Notes: a model not told the origin generated them from the sequence alone. Shown: positions 37,324 through 46,592, numbered from the stretch's first letter. The stretch: 64,000 bases of DNA from Prochlorococcus marinus str. MIT 9313 (GCF_000011485.1 NC_005071.1:1429347-1493346); one strand, 5' to 3'. A program made the numbers and translations.

Positions 37324-38373
37324 TTACAGGTACTTGTAAGAATAGAGAGAATTGTCGCTATATTCTATAGGGCCAGAATTATTGATTTGATGAAAGTATA
37401 TTGGGTGAGCCTGAGGAAATGGACAGTAATGAGTAACCAGAGACTTTCTTGTTGGAATCCCGCTGCCCGTCCTACTTGATATTGGGGACCCCCCATGGAC
37501 CAAATGCGAAATCCATATAAGGCAATCGCCCTTTTTAGCATTGAATACGAAAGGCTCTTGCTGGGCTTTGAGGCTTCTAAGCCTGCCAATAAATTTGTCG
37601 TGAATATCTTTATCTTTATAGTTCCACCAGGCACTTTTAGAAGGATTGCTCTCAACCTTTTTGCACCATTCATCGCCTGAAGAATTGAAAAAATTATCCT
37701 TCAAATTGTGCGATCCAGGTATTAGCTCAAGCTCGCCAGAGCCTGGGGTAATATCTTCAAGAGCAATCCATGAGGCAGCGATCAGGAAAGGCTCCGAGAC
37801 GCGAACATACGCTGTGTCTTGGTGCAAATCCTGCTCAGTTCCGTAAATGATTCCAAGTTGCTGAAAAGCCAATGCGTTTGCCCCAAATATCAACGACAAT
37901 ACCTCCTGGATATCAGGAGAAAACATTGCCTCACGTGCATCAATATTGTGCGAATATAAATCCAACATTTTTAGGCCTATTAGTTGACTCGGATCCCTAT
38001 CTCCAATTTCTTCCCCATAAGAATATTTTCCTTCTTTGTCAAAAAATTCGCATTTTGGCTTTACCTGAAGACTTCCATTAGCGAGGACAGAATCATAATA
38101 ATTAGATATTTTATCGCAAAGACCTGGACTTACTGCTCCTGGAAGTACTATATAGCCATTATTTTTGATGAAATTATACTTTTCTTTGGCTTGCAAGCCC
38201 TTGTCATGGTGAGTTTTAGGGAATTCTTTGTTCTCGATGGGGAGGATTCGATGCACACTTCGCTTTTTCAGCTTATAACGTCGCTGCAATCCAAGAGGGC
38301 GAAAAGCTCTAAAAAAACGGTTCATGTTGGCTGTCAAATAATACATTGGCCCACCGTAGCAAATTAAGCGCAT
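37324..38373 (-). CDS. Phytanoyl-CoA dioxygenase (PhyH) family Fe(II)/2-oxoglutarate oxygenase
   Basis: A protein of about 349 residues with the double-stranded beta-helix iron ligands HQDTAY (HxD, near residue 190) and HGGSP (distal His, near 295), and a possible 2-oxoglutarate Arg in PTRKSLVTHY. GSGELELIPGSH lies between. PhyH enzymes hydroxylate lipids, halogenated or small metabolites; the substrate is unknown. Start ATG 38373 has GAGG six bases upstream; TTG 38385 and later ATGs at 38346 and 38325 are alternatives. The gene is AT-rich compared with its neighbours and sits next to a tRNA, which suggests it was acquired by transfer. Confidence 0.82.
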   Translation of the reverse strand: MRLICYGGPMYYLTANMNRFFRAFRPLGLQRRYKLKKRSVHRILPIENKEFPKTHHDKGLQAKEKYNFIKNNGYIVLPGAVSPGLCDKISNYYDSVLANGSLQVKPKCEFFDKEGKYSYGEEIGDRDPSQLIGLKMLDLYSHNIDAREAMFSPDIQEVLSLIFGANALAFQQLGIIYGTEQDLHQDTAYVRVSEPFLIAASWIALEDITPGSGELELIPGSHNLKDNFFNSSGDEWCKKVESNPSKSAWWNYKDKDIHDKFIGRLRSLKAQQEPFVFNAKKGDCLIWISHLVHGGSPISSRTGSGIPTRKSLVTHYCPFPQAHPIYFHQINNSGPIEYSDNSLYSYKYL

Positions 38374-38603
38374 GAAAAGCCTCAATGACGAGTATCTTTA
38401 ATTTTGCCGAATAATCTTCAATTATGAATCAAGCATCTCCTGTTGGTTGCGGCTGAACCTAATGATGTGCTCGGCCGTAGTTAATTGGGTCGATGTAGCT
38501 TTATGCTCTGCTTCACGAAGACTATGGCCTTTCATTTGTGGAAATCCCTATCCCATAAGTTGCCAGGTATTGGCAGTTAAATCTGCAATTATCGGACGAT
38601 CAA

Positions 38604-38813
38604 ATGTTAATTGCAATTGCTGTACTATTTATTATCTTCATCTTGATACGGGGAACAAAGGGCGCTGCTGGAATGCCACCACAGTTGTTTAATCGAGGTC
38701 AATCACACTCATCACTCGGGATAATTCTGAAAACCCCTGATATCCAGAAGCTAAACAACTTGGCACACTTGATTGAGCAGATTTCCTGTACGCATGAATT
38801 GGTTAGCACTTAA
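38604..38813 (+). CDS. Possible small membrane protein
   Basis: A 69-codon frame with one strong N-terminal helix (MLIAIAVLFIIFILIRG). The rest is polar without recognisable motif. It overlaps the next possible gene by 20 bp. No strong Shine-Dalgarno. Low confidence. Confidence 0.3.
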   Translation: MLIAIAVLFIIFILIRGTKGAAGMPPQLFNRGQSHSSLGIILKTPDIQKLNNLAHLIEQISCTHELVST

Positions 38814-39066
38814 AGCCAAACACGCCGGCATACAGACCTATCGACCATCAGGTGCTCCTAAAAACAAATCTCTGCTCGCGAAGACTGCTCAACCAATACT
38901 GCTAGAAGGTGATCATTCGATTTTTGAGCAGTTCAATGAACATCGTAAAAATATATTCGCCATTGCGAATCGCCTATCTACTATCACGAATCAACTTGAT
39001 CGGGTGATCATGAAGCTCAACAACTCCCTAATAATTGGGGAAGGAAGCCCTCACAGGCAAGGCTAG
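38794..39066 (+). CDS. Possible small coiled-coil protein
   Basis: From ATG 38794 (the frame extends to TTG 38773), 90 codons. The C-terminal half (SIFEQFNEHRKNIFAIANRL, then STITNQLDRVIMKLNN) has heptad spacing of hydrophobic residues. The N-terminal half is basic. No known family. Low confidence. Confidence 0.33.
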   Translation: MNWLALKAKHAGIQTYRPSGAPKNKSLLAKTAQPILLEGDHSIFEQFNEHRKNIFAIANRLSTITNQLDRVIMKLNNSLIIGEGSPHRQG

Positions 39067-39377
39067 GAGTTTTCATCCATCTTGAAGATCTTGTTAACAC
39101 GAATATCCCATCATTGGCAATAGAGTTTGATATCCCAGCTAAAAATAGGCGCTTAAGAAGTATTTCCCCCTGCCCAAGGCGTCACCTGTATTCCTATGGC
39201 AAATAGGTTTAAATTGTTTCAATACTACCATGAAAGTATTTCATGTGTACGTAATATTGACTATCTAGGTCGCCATCTAATTGGGAGCAGCCTTGCTAAC
39301 TCAACCCAGGAAAATAAACACAACTGAACTGTATCCAAGAGGATATTTGCTCTAATGTCTTTTTACTGTCAACACTC

Positions 39378-39563
39378 ATGATGAACTTGCTCGCCACTGC
39401 AGGGCCTTTCGGCATCTCGCCTTCAGCTGATCAACTCATGGTGATCAACCTTTCCGCAATCCTGGTGGGCACCACATTCAATGCTCCCCAGAAGGTCATC
39501 AAATGGGGCGGGCTGGTCATCGCTGTCGTGACTGCAACCTGTGCACTCTGGTGCGGACACTAA
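39378..39563 (+). CDS. Possible small membrane protein
   Basis: A 61-codon frame with two hydrophobic stretches (LMVINLSAILVG and GGLVIAVVTATCALWC). It starts with ATGATG. No family recognised. The opposite strand also has a frame here, so the coding strand rests mainly on hydrophobicity. Confidence 0.4.
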   Translation: MMNLLATAGPFGISPSADQLMVINLSAILVGTTFNAPQKVIKWGGLVIAVVTATCALWCGH

Positions 39564-40021
39564 GAACTCGGCAGCTTTCGGCTTGAGGTCAGCATTGACT
39601 TCTCTGCAAAACTCAGCCATCAGGCAAGGCATCAAGCTCATGAAGGGCCTCAAGGTGCTTGTCCATCACGCTGACCCATCGCAGCAGCGACGATGGCAAG
39701 AAGAAAAACTGCTTTGTTTGACCACCTCAATACCACCCTGCTTAACCAGAACAGCCAAGACTGTGAATGCTCTTGGTTGATCCCTAAAGGTTGTTTTGAT
39801 CTAGTGCTGATAGCACACCTGCTATTGAAGCACCAGGTGTAAAAGACTTCAGCCTGAAGACAGTGAAAGCACTAGAAGCATGCTGAGCAAACAGCCATGT
39901 GATCAAACTCACCAATGGTGTTAAGCCAGTCAACTTCCTCTCAGATGAAGAGGCAAGAAACTGCCAAAAGCGGTGGATCACGAAAACAAAAAGTCAACAC
40001 CGCTATAGGGGAAAAACAATA
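39564..40021 (+). other. Sparse stretch with two weak short frames
   Basis: No convincing gene. A 49-codon frame at 39693-39842 (starts MARRKTALFDHLN) and a GTG frame from 39899 (starts MIKLTNGVKPVNFLSDEEA) read like protein, but they lack family matches. The second runs into the terminator hairpin without a stop, which argues against it being complete. Confidence 0.4.
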
Positions 40022-40054
40022 AAAAAAGCCCCGCTTTTAAAGCGGGGCTTTTTA
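40022..40054. terminator. Strong bidirectional terminator
   Basis: A long stem, AAAAAGCCCCGCTTT with its complement, flanked by A-run and T-run on both strands. On the minus strand it is 135 bp after the stop of the membrane-protein gene at 40189, which it probably serves. No good plus-strand gene ends nearby. Confidence 0.85.
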
Positions 40055-40188
40055 GTGATCTCAACGCTAATTAAATCCAATGATGATAATTCTGAGAGAT
40101 TGGTTGATCCAATCAGGACCAATTAAAAGTGCCAATCCATCAGAGCTAACTGCTCGTGCGAGCGTCCAAAAGGAAAATTCGCTAGGAA

Positions 40189-40521
40189 TCAACCACCAGA
40201 CCTAGATAGTTGCCGACCCAACTGGTCTAGGACGAGCAATCCAAGGATGAGCATAAATAGGCCGACAGCCAAGGAGGGGCCAACTAGGCCGCGAGCCACC
40301 TCTACCACCGTCACAACGCTAGCCAGCAGCACAATGCCCACCAGCCATGGAGTCCCTGTGCCCCAACCTCTCAGAGAGCCATACACCCCTGAAGAGGGCA
40401 AGATATAACCAGTGAGGATAAGGCCAACGATCACGAAGACACATACCAAATAGAACTGCCAACCGAGGGTCCCGGTAAGGACGATGACAGGGGAGCCGAA
40501 ACTGCCAAGAACTGGAAGCAT
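40189..40521 (-). CDS. Small membrane protein (110 residues)
   Basis: Three hydrophobic helices (YLVCVFVIVGLILTGYILP, LVGIVLLASVVTVVEVARG, LAVGLFMLILGLLVLDQLG) and a short basic tail. Codon use looks like that of core genes rather than of the surrounding AT-rich DNA. It is probably an old picocyanobacterial gene of unknown function. It starts ATG 40521. Confidence 0.65.
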   Translation of the reverse strand: MLPVLGSFGSPVIVLTGTLGWQFYLVCVFVIVGLILTGYILPSSGVYGSLRGWGTGTPWLVGIVLLASVVTVVEVARGLVGPSLAVGLFMLILGLLVLDQLGRQLSRSGG

Positions 40522-41298
40522 AATTGTTTAGCAGCCTTTACTTGAAGACGCCGAACCTTACCACATTTAGAAAAAATGAAGCTGGGCTCCGCTAAAAATT
40601 ACAACAGGCGCCATTCCTGCCGGAATTAATGATCAGACAATCTGACCAGTTTGATGTGATAGCAACAGATCTACCCAGATTTTCTTTCACCATCTCTACC
40701 TCAAAGCAAAAGCCTGCGAAGGCTTGGCTTCGAATTTAGCATGCATTTTATATCATCATATCACAAGCTTCGCAGATCAAAAGATATCCCTAAACGACCA
40801 AGAGAATGAAGCTGGACCTGCGGGATTCCAGGGAAAATAGATGAATTGGACAAGAGTAGTAAATCAAACAATCATCACAATCCCAAGCCAATCTCTACTT
40901 GCTTATTATTACTTATTTCTTTCTCCAGTCACGTTAAAAAGGCTCTTAATAAGATGCCCAAGTATTCGACTTACGAAGCAGATTTCTCGCCAATCGATTA
41001 AATTAGGATAGTCGACTTTACTTGTGAAGGCAGGCGTTATCAATGGATGGAAGTTCATTGAGAAAGAGACCTGCACCAAAATTTGATTGTTCTAAGGCAG
41101 AGCTCGCATGCCTAGCTCTATCAACGACAGATCACGACTCAACAGCATGCGACTTGAACATGATCGCCATGCAGAGCATGATCTCTTTCAAAGGAGATGG
41201 AAGCTGCCAGTTAAAAGAATTCCTACCTGCAAGACGGGTGCATCCAGCAATCGATACCAGATCCCCGATAGGGTCAGATCTCAGAACCTGAGCAGATC
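40522..41298. other. Gene-poor AT-rich stretch
   Basis: Nothing convincing. Two overlapping frames at 41043-41291 and 41108-41302 lie in different registers and lack any domain. Two short similar strings (around 40576 and 40806, both with ATGAAGCTGG) may be chance. Confidence 0.5.
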
Positions 41299-42051
41299 AT
41301 GAACCTGGCAGCGACCTATTTTGGTGCCAACGGTTGGTTGCTGGAGTTTGGTGCCTGCAGGGTACTAGTGGATCCCTGGCTCACCGGCCAACTCTCCTTC
41401 CCACCAGGCCCCTGGTTGCTGAATGGCCGGCTGCCCCGCGACTGGGCTGTGCCTGACAACCTTGATCTGCTGCTTTTAAGCCAGGGCTTACCAGATCATG
41501 CCCACCCAGAAACACTGCAGCTTCTTCCCAGGGATCTCAAGATCGTTGGCTCCCCCTCAGCCGCAAAACTAGTTGGGCGCTTGGGGTTTACACAAGTAAC
41601 ACCATTGCATCCTGGAGAGAGCACCAACATCGCTGGACTCACCATCCGCGCGACCGCTGGAGCCATGGTGCCCTCGATCGAAAACGGTTATTTCATTAGC
41701 CATGCTGACGGCAAGCTCTACCTTGAACCTCATGGTTTTCTCGACAGCAAAATCGAATCACAATCCGTTGATGCGGTGATCACCCCGGTGGTTGATCTTG
41801 GTCTGCCTCTTGCAGGGGCTTTTGTGAAAGGCCGTCAAGTCCTGCCTGAATTGCTCAAAAGATTTGAGCCAAGCACCGTCCTTGCTAGCACTGCTGGAGG
41901 GAATGTTCGCTTCGAGGGGCTGCTGAGCAGCTTTATGCAGATGGAGGGATCAGCAAAAGACGTTGCCGAAATGCTGCCTGCTCAGATCAAATTCATTGAC
42001 CCAGAACCCGGCAAACGCTACGCCCTTACCTCCAAGCAATCTCTGGTTTAA
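41299..42051 (+). CDS. Metallo-beta-lactamase-fold protein with degenerate metal site
   Basis: A 250-residue protein with the UlaG-like layout: FGANGWLLEFG, LVDPWLTGQLSF, LLLLSQGLPDHAHPETLQ, then VPSIENGYFISHADGKLYLEPHG (split) and VDAVITPVV. In the family the first ligand motif is HxHxDH; here it reads SQGLPDHAH, so the first His residues are lost while DH remains. The fold is clear, hydrolase activity is doubtful. Its base composition resembles the core genome, so it may be a native gene within the island. Confidence 0.78.
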   Translation: MNLAATYFGANGWLLEFGACRVLVDPWLTGQLSFPPGPWLLNGRLPRDWAVPDNLDLLLLSQGLPDHAHPETLQLLPRDLKIVGSPSAAKLVGRLGFTQVTPLHPGESTNIAGLTIRATAGAMVPSIENGYFISHADGKLYLEPHGFLDSKIESQSVDAVITPVVDLGLPLAGAFVKGRQVLPELLKRFEPSTVLASTAGGNVRFEGLLSSFMQMEGSAKDVAEMLPAQIKFIDPEPGKRYALTSKQSLV

Positions 42052-42469
42052 CCATCTAGCTCATGAGCCCCGTCAGCAAGCTCAAGAGAATCTCAAACTG
42101 ACGAGATTGAGGCCATGAAGAAGACAAAAGAAGGTGATGTTGGCAATCAATCGTTCTTTCAGCCAGAGGCTTATGAAAGCTGTCTCGACTCCAGCTAAGC
42201 AAAGCAGGAATCTCTTGAGCGTGTCCTGAAAAAGAAGGGTTTATTTTGATCTGAGCTTTAACGCTGCGAAAACTGGCTGAAGCTGAGACTGTGCCTCGTC
42301 AAAGGGATAGACATGATTGATCTCATGCAAATTTCCTTGCTCTGAAGATCACAATCCACATCAGGATTATGGTGTTAATAGCAAGCTATTTTCTAAAAGG
42401 ATCATCTGCTGTTCCTTGAGCATCAACGCAATTTTGATAGCCCATTTTGATTTTTTTGCCCGCACAAAA
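42052..42469. other. Gene-poor stretch
   Basis: No supported gene. A 27-codon frame starting MKKTKEGDVGNQSF lies near 42115 and could be a peptide or chance. Confidence 0.4.
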
Positions 42470-42498
42470 AAAGACCCGGATTTTTGATCCGGGTCTTT
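42470..42498 (-). terminator. Terminator after the 51-residue membrane protein gene
   Basis: A 12-bp perfect stem (AAAGACCCGGAT with ATCCGGGTCTTT) and a 5-base loop. On the minus strand it is followed by a T-run (AAAAAA on the plus strand before 42470). It lies 30 bp after the stop codon of the small gene at 42529. Confidence 0.85.
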
Positions 42499-42528
42499 GA
42501 ATACAAATTGACTATTCAAACTAGAGAC

Positions 42529-42684
42529 TCAGCCACCGTGGCAGGAGAAGGCACCCATCAAGAAGTTGTGAACGCCTGGTACTGTGCGATCCAAGCCATA
42601 AATGAAGAGAGTCGACGCAAACAGAGTGGCCAATGTCTTCTGAGCCCAGTTGAGGCCTGAACTTCTTGAGAGTGCAGAATTCAT
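42529..42684 (-). CDS. Small membrane protein (51 residues)
   Basis: Starts ATG 42684 and reads MNSALSRSSGLNWAQKTLAT, then LFASTLFIYGLDRTVPG and VHNFLMGAFSCHGG. One membrane helix (about residues 17-31). The stop is followed by a strong terminator, which supports a real transcription unit. A longer frame on the same strand (42521-42796) is a shadow. No family recognised. Confidence 0.65.
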   Translation of the reverse strand: MNSALSRSSGLNWAQKTLATLFASTLFIYGLDRTVPGVHNFLMGAFSCHGG

Positions 42685-42997
42685 TGATCGCAAAAGAAAG
42701 CGTGTATGAAGAATAGCGCCTTTTCATGCTTTCGCTGTTGCAAACATGAATTGAAGTACAAGCCTCATTGATGAGCCCAGCCCCGCAAAGCGCCAAGAAA
42801 CCAAAAGGGAACAGCTCGACTCAAGCCAGGCAAAGCATGGTTGGCGCGATTAGCAAGCAGCGAAAGGTCACAAGGATTGAACGAAAATAACCTCTGAACT
42901 TGTCTACAAGTGCATCGCCTGTGGCTTGTTCAAGCGGATTGAAAGGCCAGTGTTTTCTCCACAAGGCTGGTATCCATAAGAGGGATTGAGCTGCTTG

Positions 42998-43189
42998 CTA
43001 TTCCGAAAAATTCCAGCTAATCAGCCCAATCGCTGTCAAGAACCAAAGCGCTACCACAAATGCCCCAAAAGCCCAACTCCCTCCCCTGCCAACGGCCCAC
43101 AGCCAAACAAAGAGGCCGATAAACGCTAACACAATTTGAATCAAAATGTCTTGCTCAACAGGCAACGCAAGGAGCAGATCTCTGATCAT
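42998..43189 (-). CDS. Small membrane protein (63 residues)
   Basis: Two hydrophobic helices (ILIQIVLAFIGLFVWLWAVG; FGAFVVALWFLTAIGLISW) joined by RGGSWA. It starts ATG 43189. No known family. Confidence 0.6.
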   Translation of the reverse strand: MIRDLLLALPVEQDILIQIVLAFIGLFVWLWAVGRGGSWAFGAFVVALWFLTAIGLISWNFSE

Positions 43190-43872
43190 GGATCAACAAA
43201 TAGATCACAGCTTCCATCATTAACAAGTGTCGACGATGGAAGGAGGCAGGAAAAGAGTTTTAACCCTTAAAAAGCATTATAGCATCAGCTCACCAGACTT
43301 GAAAGGCCAGAACATTAAGAGGGCTAATGATTATCAGCACCCCCGCATGCAAATAGCTTGGAGTTTGCAGGCATACTGTAAGTTATTAATCAACAAAGTT
43401 ATAGTTTTTCATAGAGCTAATCGCGGACAAGAGGCTCAATGCTGAAAGTCAACAGACAATTGCTCAAGGTTCTTTAGAGCCACTAGCAAACTAGATTAGA
43501 TGCTGTGAACCATTGCATTGTCTTATCTTGATATAGGTCAATTAAAATCCCAAAACTTAGTCATTAGTCAAGCAGCAGTAAAAGATGTGATTACTCCAAA
43601 AGCTGTGTATGAACTGCCTCCTATCTGCAAGGAAATAAAGAACAAAGTCTTCTCAGCTATAGCTCCAAGAATAGGAACTTCAATGTTTCTGCGGCCAGAG
43701 GTGACAAGCCCTGCTGAAAGGATCAGTGAGCAAGGCTCGTGCTGCATCCGCCCTGGGCTATCAAGAAGCGCACGAGGGGCAAGACAATATTTACGCTGAC
43801 GGTCAGGGCTAACTGGGCAACAATAAAGTTATTAAAAGCAATTCAAGAGATCACTACTTCTGCTCTCTTAGA
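43190..43872. other. Gene-poor AT-rich stretch
   Basis: Frames at 43227-43445, 43518-43799 and 43739-43948 lack domains and start signals, and the last overlaps the gene on the other strand. No RNA structure was recognised. Confidence 0.45.
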
Positions 43873-44220
43873 TCACAAACCTCGACAACTGTTGCTGACC
43901 TCCTCCAGCATGATCACAGCATCATCACCACGTCCAGCTCGAAGTTGACTCATGATCACATCGGCTTGCAAGCCAAGCAGCAAGGTCTGACAGGAATAGT
44001 TGCTCTGAGCTCCTGCACGTCTCTGCAGGGCTTCCGCCCGAAGTAAAGCGGCTTGGCATGCGTTGAGCTGACCAGATTGAAAGCATGCGAGTGCTAGCGG
44101 CGTGAGGCCTTGAAGCTGAGTCGCTCTTACAGGAATCATCCCTAGTAGTGGAAGAAAGCCACAGAGCAGGAGCTGCAGCAACAGGCACCATCTCTGCGAC
44201 TCCTGCCCTAGAAGCGACAT
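43873..44220 (-). CDS. Secreted hypothetical protein (115 residues)
   Basis: A hydrophobic leader (WCLLLQLLLCGFLPLLGMIP) is followed by a mature part with repeats of small residues, LTPLALACFQSGQLNACQAAL then LRAEALQRRAGAQSNYSCQT, reminiscent of a TPR-like helical pair with paired cysteines. It starts ATG 44220. Divergent from the broken barrel gene, 259 bp away. Confidence 0.6.
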   Translation of the reverse strand: MSLLGQESQRWCLLLQLLLCGFLPLLGMIPVRATQLQGLTPLALACFQSGQLNACQAALLRAEALQRRAGAQSNYSCQTLLLGLQADVIMSQLRAGRGDDAVIMLEEVSNSCRGL

Positions 44221-44479
44221 GATTCCTTCGCAAGAACGGTGCTTATTTCAACGCAAATGCATGGGTCAATCACAAATTCTCAAAAGTAATTTGCATGCCG
44301 CTAATCAAGAAAGTGCCTTTTTCTTCAGTTGATGTGACCAAAGCACAGCCTGATGCAAAGGCGCTGTCTGCAACGTAAAGATGAGGGCCAGCAGTGCCAA
44401 CCAAAAGACTGCCTCAAGCTCTGCTCTACAACTCAGTTTTTAAAGCGATTTTGGCTGAACTTTTAAGCGTTCAATCCCC

Positions 44480-45445
44480 GTGCAGCATTACTTTCGCCTT
44501 CCTCTATCGCTTGCTGGTGCTGCTGCTCTTGCATTAGCGAGTGCTCCCATCCAACCAGTAGCTGCTCAAGAGGATGGCAATGCAGCAGATCTAGGCGTGA
44601 TGGAGATCAACCTCAAAGACGCTGTCCAGTTCAACTGGGGGTTCCAAGGAGCACTGCAAGGAGCTGGAACACCCAATCAAGCCGGTATTGGTGCCTTTCT
44701 TCCGATTGCTTTTGGTGAGAACAGCGTTTGGTTTATCGATGCCTTAGCCAATGCCAATTTCGCTGACCGTGATGGAGAAAGCAGCATTGTTAATACCGAT
44801 GTCGCTGGTACCACGATCAGCACATCAACAAGGCTTGGTTACCGCTGGCTCAATGGTGATCGCAGCTGGATCTATGGCATCAATGCTGGCTATGACAGCC
44901 GGCCGATGAATACAGGTGATGCTGATACCAGCGTCAATGTCTTTGATAAGCGTGATGTCTTCTTCTCTCAAGTTGCTGCAGGTTTAGAAGCAGTCTCTGA
45001 TACATGGAACTTCAACGCTTATGCACTGGTTCCCATTGGTGATGTCGAACACAGGCTGAACAGCCATTACGAGGTTGGTGCTCTTGATACCTAAGGATTA
45101 GATGTTGGCTACAGCATCACACCAGATCTCAATGCTTCTGTTGGTTATTACTATCAGCAAGGAGATCTCGGTGAGGCTGATGGCTCTGGTGTTAAAGGAA
45201 GGTTGGCTTACGACATCAGCAATGGTTTAACGATTGGCGCCAATCTTTCTTACGACGAAGCCTTTGATACACGCTTTACAGCAGATATTAAATATCGCTT
45301 TGGAAGCAATGGCTATGGAGCACCAAGCAAGAAAGAACCCGCAGCAATGCCTGCAATTCAAGCGTTATCTGCAACACCAGCCAATCGGGATGTGAGGGTG
45401 CACGACTGTACATTTCCATGGTACTGTCCTGCCATAATGGAATAG
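44480..45445 (+). pseudogene. Outer-membrane beta-barrel protein interrupted by one in-frame stop
   Basis: It starts GTG 44480 with a signal peptide ending APIQPVAAQE. The first 204 codons carry alternating barrel strands (STSTRLGYRWLNGDRSWIYG, GINAGYDSRPM). A TAA at 45092-45094 interrupts the frame. The same frame then continues without other damage: GLDVGYSITPDLNASVGYYY, YDISNGLTIGANLSYDEAFD, FTADIKYRFG, to a final TAG at 45443. The pattern resembles the barrel of inverse autotransporters (invasin/intimin type), but without passenger domains; that match is by eye. A single base change would restore a 321-residue protein. Confidence 0.8.
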
Positions 45446-45560
45446 TGGAGGGGGAGGGAATGGAACCATGGGGATGTTACCTAGCTTACGGTGCCGACTA
45501 AGTAATCAGACAGACGAGAGGGAAAGCTTGACCCTCGCTTGATGGAGGATACCTGCCAAA
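45446..45560 (+). ncRNA. Candidate structured 3' region or small RNA
   Basis: The 115 bp between the barrel stop and the terminator contain a small hairpin (GAGGG at 45518-45522 with CCCTC at 45532-45536) and no frame. It could be the 3' untranslated region of the barrel gene or a separate small RNA. No promoter was assigned. Confidence 0.3.
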
Positions 45561-45590
45561 AGCCCCTGCAATCGCGGGGGTTTTTTATTT
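45561..45590 (+). terminator. Rho-independent terminator
   Basis: Stem CCCCTGC (45563-45569) with GCGGGGG (45574-45580), loop AATC, then TTTTTT. It ends the transcript of the broken barrel gene or of a small RNA. Confidence 0.85.
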
Positions 45591-46250
45591 CTTCAACCAC
45601 CTCACTATTGGCTTTAAACAACCATCGATACCTGCCACCATTGACATGGATAAGGTTGCCGTGATGTCTTCTTTAGCAGGCAAAAAGCAGCAATAGTTTT
45701 TCGTATTCATCACAAATTTACCTTCAACTTCTTTTGCCCTAAAACTACTTATATCCCTACCTTAATCACCACAGATTGAGGCTTTGATCACCATCTCTAA
45801 TTCCATTTGTTTTTCTAAATCTAACCGCAACCTGATGCCAATCCTCAGGGATTTGATTGAAGCGAACATCCCAATCCCAAGGCAATCGTTGTTGGCCTGG
45901 TGAAATCCTCTTTTTCTTACTTCTAGTTCTTGAATGACTGACTAGCCGTTTAAGCATGCGACTACCCCAATGGCACTTGGGAGCAGCTTTGCTGTGATGA
46001 TGAAAGCGCTGGCAGAAACGCTCATAGCGCTTGGAACATCAATCCAATATTGACGAAAGATTTAAGAAGACTGAGCAACATTAAATGATTCTATCTGTTT
46101 TCAGCCTGACGCATCAACTTTATTCAATTCCGTCCACTCTTAAACTCATCAGCCTTAGATTGAACTATAGAAGATTTTTTAATCAAAATATGATGACAGA
46201 AAAACGAACACTCTTCATACACTCACTTTTCGTTAATTAAGAGCCCAATA
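45591..46250. other. Gene-poor stretch with one weak minus-strand frame
   Basis: The only candidate is a 63-codon frame on the minus strand, 45766-45957, with a basic N-terminus (SRTRSKKKRISPG) and an aromatic middle (WDWDVRFNQIPEDWHQV). A partly similar sequence lies at about 50290-50400. It is rated about 0.3 as a gene. Confidence 0.4.
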
Positions 46251-46326
46251 GAGGAGTAGCATCGAGACACGACACTCCTCACACAAGTTTGTCGGTATGG
46301 ACGCTGCTCGATGAGGGCGCCTTTTT
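46251..46326 (+). ncRNA. Candidate Yfr1-like small RNA
   Basis: Contains ACTCCTCACAC (46274-46284), the exact core motif of the cyanobacterial small RNA Yfr1. It is flanked by complementary pairs: GAGGAGT (46251-46257) with ACTCCTC, CGACA (46270-46274) with TGTCG (46290-46294), and CATCGAG (46260-46266) with CTCGATG (46307-46313). A T-run (CTTTTT) follows at 46321. In the true Yfr1 the core is unpaired between two hairpins; here the motif can be partly paired. No promoter was identified. Confidence 0.35.
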
Positions 46327-46385
46327 CATGGTTTTGACGTGCCTAGCAATGAGCCTTAGAAGAGGAAGTGACGTCAGCTGTGTGT

Positions 46386-46592
46386 TTAGTCTTGCTCTTC
46401 CTCTACAGCATCAAGTACACGCGATGCCCATATCGCATCAATGATCGCTAGCAGGGAACCGGATGCATAGAACACACGCCAGAACTGTTCATCAGACATG
46501 ACCGAGAGGGTGAGCATGAGCACGCACAGCACGACATCGATCACAACTGCTCGCCAGATCATCCTTGGTTCCCAAAAGGGCTTTTTGTCCAC
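46386..46592 (-). CDS. Small membrane protein (68 residues)
   Basis: Starts GTG 46592, directly after the stop of the secreted protein gene (no gap). Hydrophobic segment VVIDVVLCVLMLTLSVM (residues 16-32) and a second one, SLLAIIDAIWASRVL. Ends with an acidic tail. The two genes appear to form a small operon. Confidence 0.55.
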   Translation of the reverse strand: MDKKPFWEPRMIWRAVVIDVVLCVLMLTLSVMSDEQFWRVFYASGSLLAIIDAIWASRVLDAVEEEQD

